Shown here: piece after piece, positions 54,894 to 64,000 of the stretch | Numbering within the stretch: position 1 is the first letter of the stretch | Layout of the letters: each line of letters begins with the position of its first letter | Assembly: GCA_002812745.2 (NCBI GenBank) | Contig: NCSJ02000180.1 | Location: 21,177 to 85,176, forward strand | From: Scytalidium lignicola | Taxonomy: Eukaryota > Ascomycota > Leotiomycetes | DNA: 64,000 nucleotides | Direction of reading: 5' to 3' | Translations under genes and position numbers: made by a program | The notes under the pieces: generated by a model | What the model was told of the DNA's origin: nothing | Seen by the model: the letters and a program-made list of their open reading frames with translations, nothing else | Databases searched by the model: none

Positions 54894-57146
54894 TCATTTG
54901 ATCTTGCTCATGATAGTCTCCGGCCCTCTTGCAACGCTGATCTGTGCGGCTCGAGCTTTCACAGCATTCAACATGCTCCGGTCAAAATCGTCCCTAGCCC
55001 TCAAGACAGCTTCCACCCAGCTAAGTTGCAAATCCCAATAATTCTCTTTGAAGGAGGCAAATACGTCTGGTATCTTCATCTTATCTTCTTTGAGAAGTTG
55101 TAAGAAAGGTTCGGTAATCCTCCACTTCTGCTTGATGGCCTCACCAACATCCTCACTTGGGACACTGTTGAAGAACTCAAATACAGTCGAGACATCATCA
55201 AAGAGCTTCTCTTGGAAGGGGTCTAGACGTTTGAATTTTACCCCCTTATTTCTGACACACGATAGATAGCGAATCAAAAGTTCATCAGCAAGCTCTTCAA
55301 TAAAGATATCCAGAAGCGTATGGTGAAGAACCAGTTTATAATCCCCAACATATTCTTCAAACGTAACGACCATTTGTTTCATCGCTGTATTAGTATACCA
55401 TTTCGGTGTAAAAAAGTCAGGCATCACGGCCCGGAAATCCACGGCAAAGATGAGTTGTGCAAATTTGGCTATACAGTGGGTACTGAAGTCCACATATCCA
55501 TCACGGATCACTCCAATCTCAGCATTTACACGCTCGAGGTATTGTGCAGAAACAAGCGGTTCGAACTTCTGCCGGAAACTTTCAAGGTAGGCAAACCTAC
55601 CCTCCTCTTCGTTATCATCTATGCAAGCAATTTGGTCATTTGCTGTGGCAACAAGCCAATCCTGTAATGACTGGAAACCTTCGATTTCGGGATTGTTGCC
55701 CGTATACTTCACAGCTTCATCATCAAGCATCTTTTGCCATGTTTGTTGACGATTCTTGAGTCGGATGAACATTGCATCCACAACACCCTCAACGACATCC
55801 TGTCTCTGTGAATTTCCTGCAGCGTCAATCTGTTCATGCATCATTCGCCACATATCAACCAGATTCTTTGTACGGAAGTAACCATATTCGTCCTGGTCGA
55901 GATTTGATCCATCAACATTTCTCTCTGTAAAGTCTTTCATATCGGTTTTCAGAATGCGGTCGAGCCACTGGTCGAGGAATCGAATAATAAGTTGACGGAA
56001 TTCTCGCACCATCTCACCTTCCCGACCGTCTAAAACTTGTGGAGACAATTGGTCTTGTCTAAAGCCCAATTTCGCCATCTTAGCATAGTACTTCTCCGGC
56101 CAATTTAATATAGCTAACATATCGGCCGAACTTGTATTTGGGTCATCAATCATACCAATGAGGAAATCATGCATGATTGTATGGTATATCTTGGTATAGG
56201 TGTGAAATATTCGCCATTTCTTAGGCATTAATGGCACCATCCCCTGCTTAACAGCATTCAGGTCGTTGAAGAACCATTTGAGATTCTTTTCCAGTTTTGT
56301 GGAGTCCTCGAGAAATGCTTCCTTAGTTTGCATCATTTGTTCATCTCCATGAACCTGAATAGCTTGCAAGAATTTCTCCTTGTAACCTCTAACCTCCTTC
56401 GCGCCGTCTGTAATACCCTTAAACCTTACAGCCATCTCTTTATGGTCTTTTAGCGCCTCGTTCAAAGCTTTGACTCTTTTGTCACTCTTTTCCTCCGCCT
56501 CTATAATCACAGCTAACCTGACGACTAGCCCATTGTTGCCGTTGATGAGTACGTTGATAAGATTCAACGCAATTGTGCCTACATGCTCATCAAACCACTC
56601 AATGGTCTCATCCAGCCTTTTGAAATAGTCCTCTAAAGTGGTCTGCATGCTCGGATCATTGGCTCGTTGGATTTGTTCCATAGCATCATCTCTAATATTC
56701 CGCAGCTGGGTCAATTCGTAATGTACAGCAAGCAGATTTGGCATATTTTCTGGGTCCTGATCATCGTCCCTCAACATGACCTCTACCTGACTTAGTCGAT
56801 CATTGAACTCGTCTAGATTCCTTCGCATGGTCTCAACCGCACTAAAGTTTCGGTGCGTCTGTGAGACAAGGTTGATATTGGGGAAATCGCGGATCATGTT
56901 CTGGGCTTCAGCGCATAACTTGTCGATTTTGATCATTTCTTCCTTAATGAGTTGCACAGTTCGTTGGCCATCTGTGATACCAGACATGCCCGACTGTGTG
57001 ATTTCCATTTGCTCTCTAAGACCACTTCGAAGTTGCGAATCAATCGCGGCTTTCTTGCGCATGTACTCCTGTTTCATCCCTGAGACCTTATCCAGATCGT
57101 CCGGATGCCGCAGCAACTCGGAGAGGTTTACGGTTGAGCTATCCAT
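54894..57146 (-). CDS. SEC6: Exocyst complex subunit Sec6
   Basis: A single 750-residue exon. Sec6 is a core exocyst subunit that tethers secretory vesicles to the plasma membrane at growth sites such as hyphal tips. The N-terminal 200 residues are heptad-rich coiled coil (KKAAIDSQLRSGLREQMEI; VETMRRNLDEFNDRLSQVE). The rest is the helical-bundle CATCHR fold with family blocks AVHYELTQLRNIRDDAM, YFKRLDETIEWFDEHVGTIA and MPKKWRIFHTYTKIYHTIM, then EYGYFRTKNLVDMWRMMHEQ and LLIRYLSCVRNKGVKFKR. Length matches fungal Sec6 (about 750-800). It is divergent from the ribosomal protein gene, sharing a 291-base promoter. Confidence 0.95.
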   Translation of the reverse strand: MDSSTVNLSELLRHPDDLDKVSGMKQEYMRKKAAIDSQLRSGLREQMEITQSGMSGITDGQRTVQLIKEEMIKIDKLCAEAQNMIRDFPNINLVSQTHRNFSAVETMRRNLDEFNDRLSQVEVMLRDDDQDPENMPNLLAVHYELTQLRNIRDDAMEQIQRANDPSMQTTLEDYFKRLDETIEWFDEHVGTIALNLINVLINGNNGLVVRLAVIIEAEEKSDKRVKALNEALKDHKEMAVRFKGITDGAKEVRGYKEKFLQAIQVHGDEQMMQTKEAFLEDSTKLEKNLKWFFNDLNAVKQGMVPLMPKKWRIFHTYTKIYHTIMHDFLIGMIDDPNTSSADMLAILNWPEKYYAKMAKLGFRQDQLSPQVLDGREGEMVREFRQLIIRFLDQWLDRILKTDMKDFTERNVDGSNLDQDEYGYFRTKNLVDMWRMMHEQIDAAGNSQRQDVVEGVVDAMFIRLKNRQQTWQKMLDDEAVKYTGNNPEIEGFQSLQDWLVATANDQIACIDDNEEEGRFAYLESFRQKFEPLVSAQYLERVNAEIGVIRDGYVDFSTHCIAKFAQLIFAVDFRAVMPDFFTPKWYTNTAMKQMVVTFEEYVGDYKLVLHHTLLDIFIEELADELLIRYLSCVRNKGVKFKRLDPFQEKLFDDVSTVFEFFNSVPSEDVGEAIKQKWRITEPFLQLLKEDKMKIPDVFASFKENYWDLQLSWVEAVLRARDDFDRSMLNAVKARAAQISVARGPETIMSKIK

Positions 57147-57437
57147 TGTTGTGGTAGCCTATCAGGCCATGTCGAAATAGTAAAATGCAAAACTTGGAGA
57201 AGGTTTATGCTTCAAACGGATACTTGAAGCTCCAGACATAGGACAAGGCTATGAGGTTTAGCCTGGTTAGCGGCCGCATGGTCCCGATGCACGGACCACA
57301 ACCCTTTAGTTTTATATTCGAACATGCTTAAAGTATACAAATTTCACATTCAAGCAGTCTCACCTGCGTAAAGAAGGTTTGTTCTCTTACAATTCTACAT
57401 GTAAGAGGCGTATTGACATATGTGAAATATAGCGAGG
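57147..57437. promoter_or_regulatory. Shared divergent promoter SEC6 / mrpl33
   Basis: 291 bases between the two start codons, with a GCGGCCGC palindrome at about 57270. Both genes are housekeeping, so a bidirectional promoter is likely; no TATA box is evident. Confidence 0.45.
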
Positions 57438-57701
57438 ATGTCTTATTTTCGTATAACCCTCCTGCGATCAGGAATCGGACTGCCAAAGAGAACCCAAGGC
57501 GTCCTAAAAGCTCTCGGACTGCGGAAACGAATGAAAACGGTCTTCTACCCAGTCACACCTGAAGTCGCTGGTCAGATCATGAAAGTCAAAGAACTGGTAT
57601 CAGTCAAGGAGGTGGATAAGGCATTGACAATGGAGGAGCTTCGCAGCGAACGACGACCGGATCCAGGCTTTTTTATCGAGAGCAAGGTCCCAAGGTTATG
57701 A
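57438..57701 (+). CDS. mrpl33: Mitochondrial ribosomal protein uL30m (Mrpl33)
   Basis: A single 87-codon exon. uL30m is a small component of the mitochondrial large ribosomal subunit. [19 protein letters not shown] is the classic L30 opening (FRITLxRSxIGxP), followed by [14 protein letters not shown] and the L30 helix [18 protein letters not shown]. Length matches yeast Mrpl33 (86 residues). There is no separate cleavable presequence, also as in yeast. Confidence 0.93.
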   Translation: MSYFRITLLRSGIGLPKRTQGVLKALGLRKRMKTVFYPVTPEVAGQIMKVKELVSVKEVDKALTMEELRSERRPDPGFFIESKVPRL

Positions 57702-58839
57702 GAAGATGGGTATCCCGAGTGTAAAGTTTAGGGTGAATGCTGTCCGAAATTTGGAATCTCCGTTTCGTCATTGATCAGGCGGGAGGAAATTTGGGTCCAA
57801 TTCTGACATTGGTTACAACTCCCTGAATATATCGAAACAGCTCAATCTCGTGTCTGTGTTAACATTGTATTATAAAGGGATAGTAGGCAAGGAGTCAAAA
57901 ATTGGGCACAGGCTTGTTGTATTATAGGATTGATGGTCTAAAACGATAATGAAAGCAGCTTCAATTGGGTCTCCGTTGTCATTGCCTCATTCATACTTGC
58001 CTAACTAAACCTCCCTTCTTGCTCCTTCCCCAAACAACAAGCGAGTAGAACAACAAGATGCAAAAAATAAATATACAAGCATGCAAAAGGAAAACAAAAT
58101 AAAAGCATAGAAGAAAATGGTAAAAATCCGGTTATCTTCGACGCCGCGAAGATACCATAGAAAACCGGGCAAACCGATTTTAGCCAGTGCCGTACTGACA
58201 GAATAGAGCGAGAACCTTGGCCCTCATGGTGTATCACTGACACGGGGCATTATTTAGAAACCCTCTTAGAGGCGCGTCATATTACCACTACACCACACAA
58301 GCACGCCGGCCGGACCCTAGACTTTTGGTGTTATGAGAAGGCTTAAACTAATCTATAAAGTTCAGTCTGGTTTGAAGGCTAGCTAAGAGGGAAGGTGCTA
58401 GGTGACTATACCCTCCGGTTATGTTTTACTTACGATCCCACACCATATTAAGTGCGGTGCAAGGCCTCGGTTTCTTTTCAGGAGGCTATATGGTAGTCAG
58501 CTAAACTGTCATTTGAAAATATAACTCTTCATATGATCAACAGTCAGATTATTGTCAAAGCATTAGCCACCTTGATATCTCTTATACTACAGTGACTCTT
58601 CGGATGATCGTATGGAAGGTCGTGTTAACTATGTAAGAGAAACAAATAAGGTGCTATTGGTCTATCGTAAAATTAAGACAGAATGGGTTATTATCAACGT
58701 CCCAAAGAGCCAAAGCATATTATGGATGGTTCGTGAGTATATGCGTTACATACAATGAAAAGGATTCAAAAAGGATTCAAAACCCAGCCCATTAGCATTT
58801 TAGCAAAGCCGAACGCCATTCGCCCCTCTCTCTCGTTAT
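57702..58839. other. Spacer with hairpin and tRNA-like boxes
   Basis: No protein gene supported. It contains an interrupted inverted repeat at 58128-58168 and, on the minus strand, a TGGTGTAGTGG string (about 58282-58292) that fits the RNA polymerase III A box. No full cloverleaf could be folded. Confidence 0.4.
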
Positions 58840-60864
58840 CTAGACACTACGAGCCTTCTCGACATAGTCCTGGCTGGGGGTCTCATACTCGTTGACAAAG
58901 TAGGTCGTGGCATTTTTACCGAGCCAGTTTGTGAACTTCGAGAGTTCTTCCCGGAGACGATTGACTGATTGGACATCCATATTGGTTTGAGCAATCAGTT
59001 CTGGAAGGGAAACTACAGCACACCGGTCAATTTCTTACACTCAACTTGCTCTGATTATAAAAGATAGCCTACCCAAAAGACGACAGAGATGTTCAGCACC
59101 ATACGTATCACCGGCTCCCTTTTCAGCCCATTCACCCTTCCCTTGAGTCCAGAGTTCACGGACTTCAAGATACTGATTACGCTCAAACCTATTGCATCTC
59201 GTTGATTACCCATTCAATAATGCAGATTCAAGATTAATCTTACCTGTAGAGAAGGATCCGGCCCAAGCATTTATCAAAGTATTCCCTTAAACCGGCTACG
59301 ACTTCTTCCAGAATGTCGGCAGCTGCGCTTCCTTCCAGCCTTTTAGGTTTCTCGAAATCAAGGTAGTCGTTAAGAATAGAATTGACAGGGTGGGCAGCAG
59401 GAAGTGGAACGAGCTGGCAATTTTTTGTGACATTCTCCCAATCATCGACGAGAATCGCCTTAATATGGTCGGGAATTACGAGTTTGATGGAAGGTCTTGC
59501 ATGAAATCCTTCTTCCTGAATAGCAGAAGTTTGTGTTAGTACAAGTTCAGTACTTTTATGTAGGCCCGGAAATAAAACATATGGATAGCGTTCATCGGCT
59601 GAACCTGATTTAACATGATGGCTGACTTCAGCATTCCCGTTAACCGGCTCATCACGAATTATACCAGCGATTGGCAAGCATCTCTCATGTGGCATATCCT
59701 TGTAGTAAAGATGAAGAGCAGGTGTATCTGTTCCGTTCCGGATGTGAGCTGCTAGTTTCGGGTGTGGGTCTGAAGTTGTCCTCTCAGGAGGGTATTCATA
59801 TTTATCAGGATCTCTAAGTTCCCCTTTGGCATCAATGTAAGTGTAATCTGGGCGAGGCTGTAAAAGCAGGATGTCTGGAGCTAAAGCTTCTTCAACATAT
59901 GTATTGTTGAGAGACTCCAATCTGTCAACTGGTAATGGTGCCAGTCTGGCATCTGAGGTAAACCCCCGTCTTGGTCTCAAACCAGTTCTCTTTTCATTGA
60001 ATGCTCTGGCTGTAAGTTTGCGTTCTCGACCACTTCTACGGACTGCTAGAGATGCAGAGGATTGAATCCTGGCAGATGCATGAGGACGGGAGATTATCAA
60101 CGATTCCTAATAGCACATAAGCAGGAGATTTATATGTTATTGGAAGTGAGAAACTTACTCTTGTCAATTCGTCTTCCTCGGGACTGTCGCATTTGGAAGC
60201 ATCATTATCAATTGCATGATCCTGACCCATGTTTGCTCGTCGATTTCCACCTACTTTAATCCAATGCAATCTGATAGTTGCCAGAGTAGTTACCAGATTT
60301 CACGTGTATCGATGTTGAACGTGTAAATTAAGAAAACATGTTCCAATGGTGATGAAATGTGTTGCTGCGCCGATTGAAGGCCAAGAATTGCGTTTCCCAC
60401 GCGGACACAACACAACATATGCAAACAAATTGACGAAACGAAAAGTATATACTCACAGTCTCTAAGTCATAATCTCGGTTTCTTCTAGGACCACGTCCTG
60501 ACTGTGCGGCAACAGAAGCATGTCGTTCTTCGCTACCCCGTGCAGAGCTCAAATCTGAACCGTTTGCTCTCCCTCCTTTCTTTGAGACAGATTTTGGTGT
60601 CTTTTGCTGCAGCATCTTCATCTGATTATGGAGCTGGGCGGCTAATTCTTTATTTTCTTCTGTAAATTTTCTCACTCGGTCTTGGGGTACCCAGTCATCC
60701 CAAGTGTTTTTCCAGCCCTTGTAATGAATTTTGTACTGCCATGACTGATTATCTTGAGTAGGTCTTGAATCTAACACCTTTGCCTCATACAGCATGTCGT
60801 GGTGAAAGCATAAGACTCGTTCATCCTTTGCAAAGGGAGCTGCAGCTGGTTTAGACGGTGCCAT
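58840..60864 (-). CDS. EAF3: Chromodomain/MRG protein Eaf3 (MRG15)
   Basis: Exons 60457-60864, 59244-59515, 59073-59188 and 58840-59012 give 322 residues. Eaf3 is shared by the NuA4 acetyltransferase and Rpd3S deacetylase and reads H3K36 methylation in transcribed chromatin. The chromo barrel is residues about 12-70 (DERVLCFHHDMLYEAKVLD, WQYKIHYKGWKNTWDDWV). A basic linker ends RNRDYDLE, then the MRG domain starts at EEGFHARPSIKLVIPDHIKA with ILVDDWENVTKNCQLVPLP and ends NATTYFVNEYETPSQDYVEK. The first intron would be 941 bases, far longer than any other in the window, and contains an in-frame open segment (next entry). The shared promoter to CNL2 lies upstream. Confidence 0.92.
59516..60106 (-). 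other. In-frame 197-codon open segment in EAF3 intron 1
   Basis: This stretch is open on the minus strand and runs straight into the MRG exon in the same frame. It is bounded upstream by a TTAG acceptor (60107) and downstream by the CAG used for the short form. Contents: a basic part (RRSGRERKLTARAFNEKRTG), then LAPLPVDRLESLNN, LQPRPDYTYIDAKGELRDPD, YEYPPERTTSDPHPKLAAHI and YPYVLFPGLHKSTELVLTQT. A proper 52-base GT-AG intron (60107-60158) joins it to an upstream exon-like ORF with its own ATG (60231; MGQDHAIDND, then CDSPEEDELTR). I recognise no domain. It may be an alternative exon (519-residue Eaf3), an alternative-promoter form, or a nested gene. Confidence 0.55.
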
Positions 60865-61322
60865 ACTTGTACCAGAACCTGAAAGAATATGTGTCTGATT
60901 TAAAGAAGGTTGAACGTCGTCTTGTGTCGAGGCACAACTGCTACTATCGTTGATAGGAGAGAACGAGAGGCGACATCACACTCCGCTTGAGGCCAAAAGC
61001 GCGTCCCTTCGGCAAAACGCGTCCACCCGCATCATAAGTGATTTTTATCTGACGGATAATGGGAAGGCCTCACAGATTGGATTCTCTGTTTTAGACGTTT
61101 TTCTAGAATAATTCAATCAGACTCCGCAATCTGGTGGTTTATTTCATTATTTCGATATCCTAGGCTCTACGCAATAACTTTATAGCTTGATCTTCGTTCT
61201 GAACTACAGATATGGTAGCATTTGCAGCAGTTGTACATCTATATTCTACGGGATCTTGATTCACGCTTTCCCAGTCCATTGTGAGGCTAGAGGTCTAGTT
61301 TGTAGATTCTCTTAACTTAGCC
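60865..61322. promoter_or_regulatory. Divergent promoter EAF3 / CNL2
   Basis: 458 bases between the two start codons, no ORF of note. A chromatin gene and a kinetochore gene share it. Confidence 0.45.
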
Positions 61323-61939
61323 ATGGCTCCAACGGAAGCAACCATTTTGTCCACCTTTCTGCTACCTCCCTCACCTCTCCCGACTATCATCACCCTCAAA
61401 TCCTTCACCGATCTATTTCCTCGGTCCCAGCAGTCGTCACCACAGATTCGGTCGCTGTACCGAGACCTCCAGCATCAGCGTGCACATGTAACCGACAGTG
61501 TAACTCGCAACATCGCAGCAGAAGTCAAGCGTGGAAATGTACAACGTCGAGCTGTTGTAAGGGCACGGAGGTCTGCTGAAAGAGCAGGAGAAGAAGACGA
61601 CGAGATCGAAATTGAACGTGCAGTAAGTTTTACGAAGTTTTCGTGGCGAAGAAATGTAACTCTGATTTTGATCACTAGCTTTTTGGGCCGACGTCCAATC
61701 TGCCAACCTCTAAACCAGTTACATTGATATCCATATTGCCAGAATTCGAAAAGGCAATCGCAGACATGGAGAATGAAATACAGAAACTCGATGACGAGGC
61801 CGAAGAGTTGCTTGAGGAGACAAAGGGCATTATTGGAGATCTGAGCGACTTACGCTATGGTCGATTGTCTAATGCACAGCTACGTGGACAAGTACTGGAG
61901 GGATTGAACCGACTCGAAGCTGCCAGTGAAAAGAAGTAA
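61323..61939 (+). CDS. cnl2: Kinetochore protein Cnl2/Nkp2
   Basis: Exons 61323-61622 and 61679-61939 (56-base intron) give 186 residues. Cnl2 (Nkp2 in yeast) is a small CCAN/inner-kinetochore subunit that sits with Nkp1 next to COMA. MAPTEATILSTFLLPPSPLP is the conserved N-terminus, followed by ITLKSFTDLFPRSQQSSPQI and RSLYRDLQHQRAHVTD with VTRNIAAEVKRG. The C-terminal half is a coiled coil (FEKAIADMENEIQKLDDEAE). The length is right for the family. Two inner-kinetochore genes (this and CENP-Q) lie 7 kb apart. Confidence 0.88.
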
Positions 61940-62138
61940 TGAAACTGTGTTGGCATAGACACGTACACGGCATGTTAAAGCAAGACGATGCCCATTTGAA
62001 TTACGATTGATGACTATATAAGGCGGCGAACCGGTCGACGAAAACCCTCCTTTTTCATGACTATTACATCGTTGTGAATCGCTAATAGAAAAATTACTAT
62101 CCCTATCCAAGAAACTCTTTTCCCTCTCGTTAAACCTA

Positions 62139-62978
62139 TCAGCGTGCAGCGGCTGGGCGAGCAGCCCCTGCTGCTGCCGGTGGTGCTGCAGGACCAAGTC
62201 TGTTGTTACTGTGTTCAAGTCAGCGAGGTGTAATTTAGAAGTAACCAAAGATAACTTACACAATGCGTCTGCTAAAGAAGGAGACGATGATCATAAACAG
62301 CCAGCTAGGAACGATAGAGAACCCCCAGAAGAAGTAACCCAATGGAACTGCAAGATTATATTGAGCAAGAAGTCCATTGAAAGGATGGAAATAATAGCCC
62401 TCGTAAGCAGGCTTGTTCTTCCACTCCCCAGAGCTGCGGAGATCCTGGAATGTCTTTGCAGTTGTCGTTGTGGCATTCAAATTCCAGTGATGGATGTCGA
62501 CAGGTGCGGGTGGGGCAGGAACTTCCATTATCCAAAGATTGAGTGGACCTGCTCCCCAGCTGTTGCAGAGCACTGGTTGACTTTCACAGTTGAGGTAGGC
62601 TAGATGCGGTGCCTTTGGGTCGGAAGACCAAAGGGCTGCAGTCTCATTGAATGCCGCCTCTACCTTTTGGCAATGACCAAAACAAGTCTTGTTACCTCCA
62701 GTCACAAACACCCACCATTCTTCAGGAGTTGAACCAGCGGGCTTCACGCTCGATCGGATGGTCTCCTGCCAGTTGTCAAGAGTAAGAACGTGGACAGGCC
62801 TTTCAGTTGGTTTCACGGCCGCTGCCTCGGAGGGTTCTGGCACGCTTGGGTTTGGAAGGTAGGCGGCAATCTTGTTAAACCAGAATTGGGCCTGGGCCTT
62901 TGCCTGATCAAGAGGAGATTCCTGTGCCGCGACCGTCAAGAGCGGAAGGGCCAAGAGCGATATGGAGGTGAAACGCAT
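62139..62978 (-). CDS. ER thioredoxin-like membrane protein
   Basis: Exons 62260-62978 and 62139-62208 give 262 residues. MRFTSISLLALPLLTVAAQ is a clear signal peptide. A lumenal domain resembles a thioredoxin fold: RPVHVLTLDNWQETI, WWVFVTGGNKTCFGHCQKVE (Cys-x2-x-Cys spaced like a redox site: C-F-G-H-C, a CxxxC rather than CxxC), LAYLNCESQPVLCNSWG. A membrane helix near the end (VPLGYFFWGFSIVPSWLFMI) is followed by a short Ala/Pro-rich tail. It is conserved in filamentous fungi and often misnamed peptidyl-tRNA hydrolase in databases, as I recall. A redox or chaperone role in the ER is inferred; the CxxxC spacing makes catalysis uncertain. Confidence 0.8.
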
Positions 62979-63517
62979 TGTAGTAATGTAGATGAGTTGA
63001 TAAATTTGACAATAATCGCAAGTTGCGAGGGTTTGGTAGAATTAGGCAATGGAGATCCAACGTCAAAATGCGCCGATGAAGATATGGTGTCCTTGGGCGG
63101 ACGTAGCTAGTAATAAATTGGTCTTGGAAGAAGAGGTCGACAAATGCCAAGGAGCGACGAAGCAACGTGAAAAGGTTTAAGGGAAAAGGGGAGACCAGAA
63201 ACACCACAGAGATAAAAGATGAAGCCAGATGCAGTGGTTGAGAGAGGGAAGGAAGATTAATTATCAACAGCACCCCTAGCTCTCTCGAAGGGGTCTGGGT
63301 TGCCGGGTGAATCGCCCGACGTATCCCCTCCCTTTTGGCTTTTCATTGATTTCGCTGCTGCTTTGGATACGAGGGTACGGTGGGCCGTGCGCACTTGTAC
63401 CTCCGTACCGTATCTCGCTTCGCTATCTTAGCGTCCTGGACAGTTATCAATCCGTGAATTTTTTTGAAGCAACAAGAAATTCATACACGGCGCAAGAGCC
63501 CATACACATCTCTCATC
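62979..63517. promoter_or_regulatory. Divergent promoter, thioredoxin-like / RRP12
   Basis: About 540 bases between the two start codons; only shadow ORFs (for example 62908-63273). No gene seen. Confidence 0.45.
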
Positions 63518-64000
63518 ATGTCTTTGGTAGAGAGGCTCGACAAGATACGCTCGCCGAAGCTGCAGAATCAGCACCAGGTAAATTGGAATCCCAAAAAAAC
63601 GCATTGCATACGTTCTAATTGTATATTTATTAACCTCAAATCCAGACTGCGGTGGTCTTGTCCGCCATCGAAGATACTTTGCGGGATCAGAAGACTGAAG
63701 CTTCCCCAACAGCTTATTTCGCTGCCCTCCTTGCCCTGCTACGGCAGTCCGTCACGAGCAATGGAGTTGTTAACAAGGACTTAACTACTTCAGTGGTTTA
63801 TCTTCTCGACCTGGTTACACCTTATACCCCGCAGCCTTTATTGCGGTCGAAGTTCTCGGAAATTCTCACCAACCTTGCGCCGGCTTTGACATTACCTGAG
63901 GCAGATGCACCACTTCTTAGACCGTCGATAGGGTGTCTGGAGTCTCTTCTACTTGCTCAAGATTCATCAGCATGGGACCTGCCACAGTCTCAAGTTGGAC
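63518..64000 (+). CDS. RRP12: Ribosome biogenesis factor Rrp12, 5' end only
   Basis: Exon 1 is 63518-63577, intron 63578-63645, and exon 2 (from 63646) runs off the window. About 138 codons are visible. Rrp12 is a HEAT-repeat NUC173 protein that helps export both ribosomal subunits and mature pre-rRNA in the nucleolus. MSLVERLDKIRSPKLQNQHQ spliced to TAVVLSAIEDTLRDQK and ASPTAYFAALLALLRQ is the conserved fungal N-terminus; LTTSVVYLLDLVTPYTPQPL begins the HEAT-like helices. The family is usually about 1,200-1,300 residues, so roughly nine tenths lies to the right. Confidence 0.92.

Noticed and set aside
58001..58243. 80-codon hydrophobic minus-strand ORF
   Set aside because: Starts at GTG, overlaps a hairpin and shows no conserved motif; hydrophobicity follows from T-rich sequence.
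1..64000. CRISPR arrays, rRNA genes, bacterial operons
   Set aside because: No regularly spaced direct repeats, no rRNA motifs; spliceosomal introns throughout show a eukaryotic nuclear sequence.

Overview
This window looks like nuclear DNA of a filamentous ascomycete (Pezizomycotina), probably a leotiomycete. Genes are split by short introns (mostly 46-75 bases) with GTAAGT-like donors and CTAAC branch points. The gene set is fungal: a Mug190-type SMP/C2 protein, a DUF7703 membrane protein, an Rds2/AcuM-type zinc cluster regulator, Eaf3, Cnl2 and Rrp12. Class placement is inferred from gene content, not tested by search.

Left part, about 1-23.3 kb, is accessory-like and partly AT-rich. It holds a stop-riddled Copia relic with a possible LTR (0.2-1.3 kb), a broken NAD-dependent sterol/steroid dehydrogenase-like gene (2.9-4.0 kb), an intact 13-exon sugar transporter (5.5-7.7 kb), a small protein-kinase-like ORF, a small membrane ORF, a C2H2 zinc finger gene broken by several frameshifts (10.9-13.5 kb), a berberine-bridge-type FAD oxidase (14.1-15.7 kb), two MITEs of one family (16.2-16.8 kb) with a diverged third copy at 22.8-23.1 kb, a DHA1 drug/polyamine-type MFS exporter (17.4-19.2 kb) and a DUF7703 membrane protein (20.0-20.9 kb).

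Right part, about 23.4-64 kb, is conserved core genome with no recognisable transposons. In order: RFC5, mug190-like, GlcNAc-6-phosphate deacetylase, COX11, a disordered Ser/Pro-rich protein, a DNA polymerase iota-like enzyme, a bHLH regulator, a nearly 4-kb intergenic region, a TMEM135-like membrane protein, SPO22/ZIP4, the Rds2/AcuM-type regulator, CENP-Q/Fta7, SEC6, mitochondrial ribosomal protein uL30m, EAF3, CNL2, an ER thioredoxin-like protein and the 5' end of RRP12. Replication, translesion synthesis, meiosis, kinetochore and chromatin functions are well represented, but nothing shows that they form a functional cluster.

Most curated: intron-exon models for the larger genes were built by hand from splice signals and checked by reading-frame closure; each total coding length is a multiple of three. 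Points worth a second look: an in-frame 197-codon open segment inside the first EAF3 intron; 23-nt and 18-nt micro-exons that split the zinc cluster of the Rds2-type gene; the MITE family with a perfect 29-bp terminal inverted repeat; two probable GC-AG introns; and single N bases that always sit beside a homopolymer, which warns of homopolymer-length errors in this assembly.
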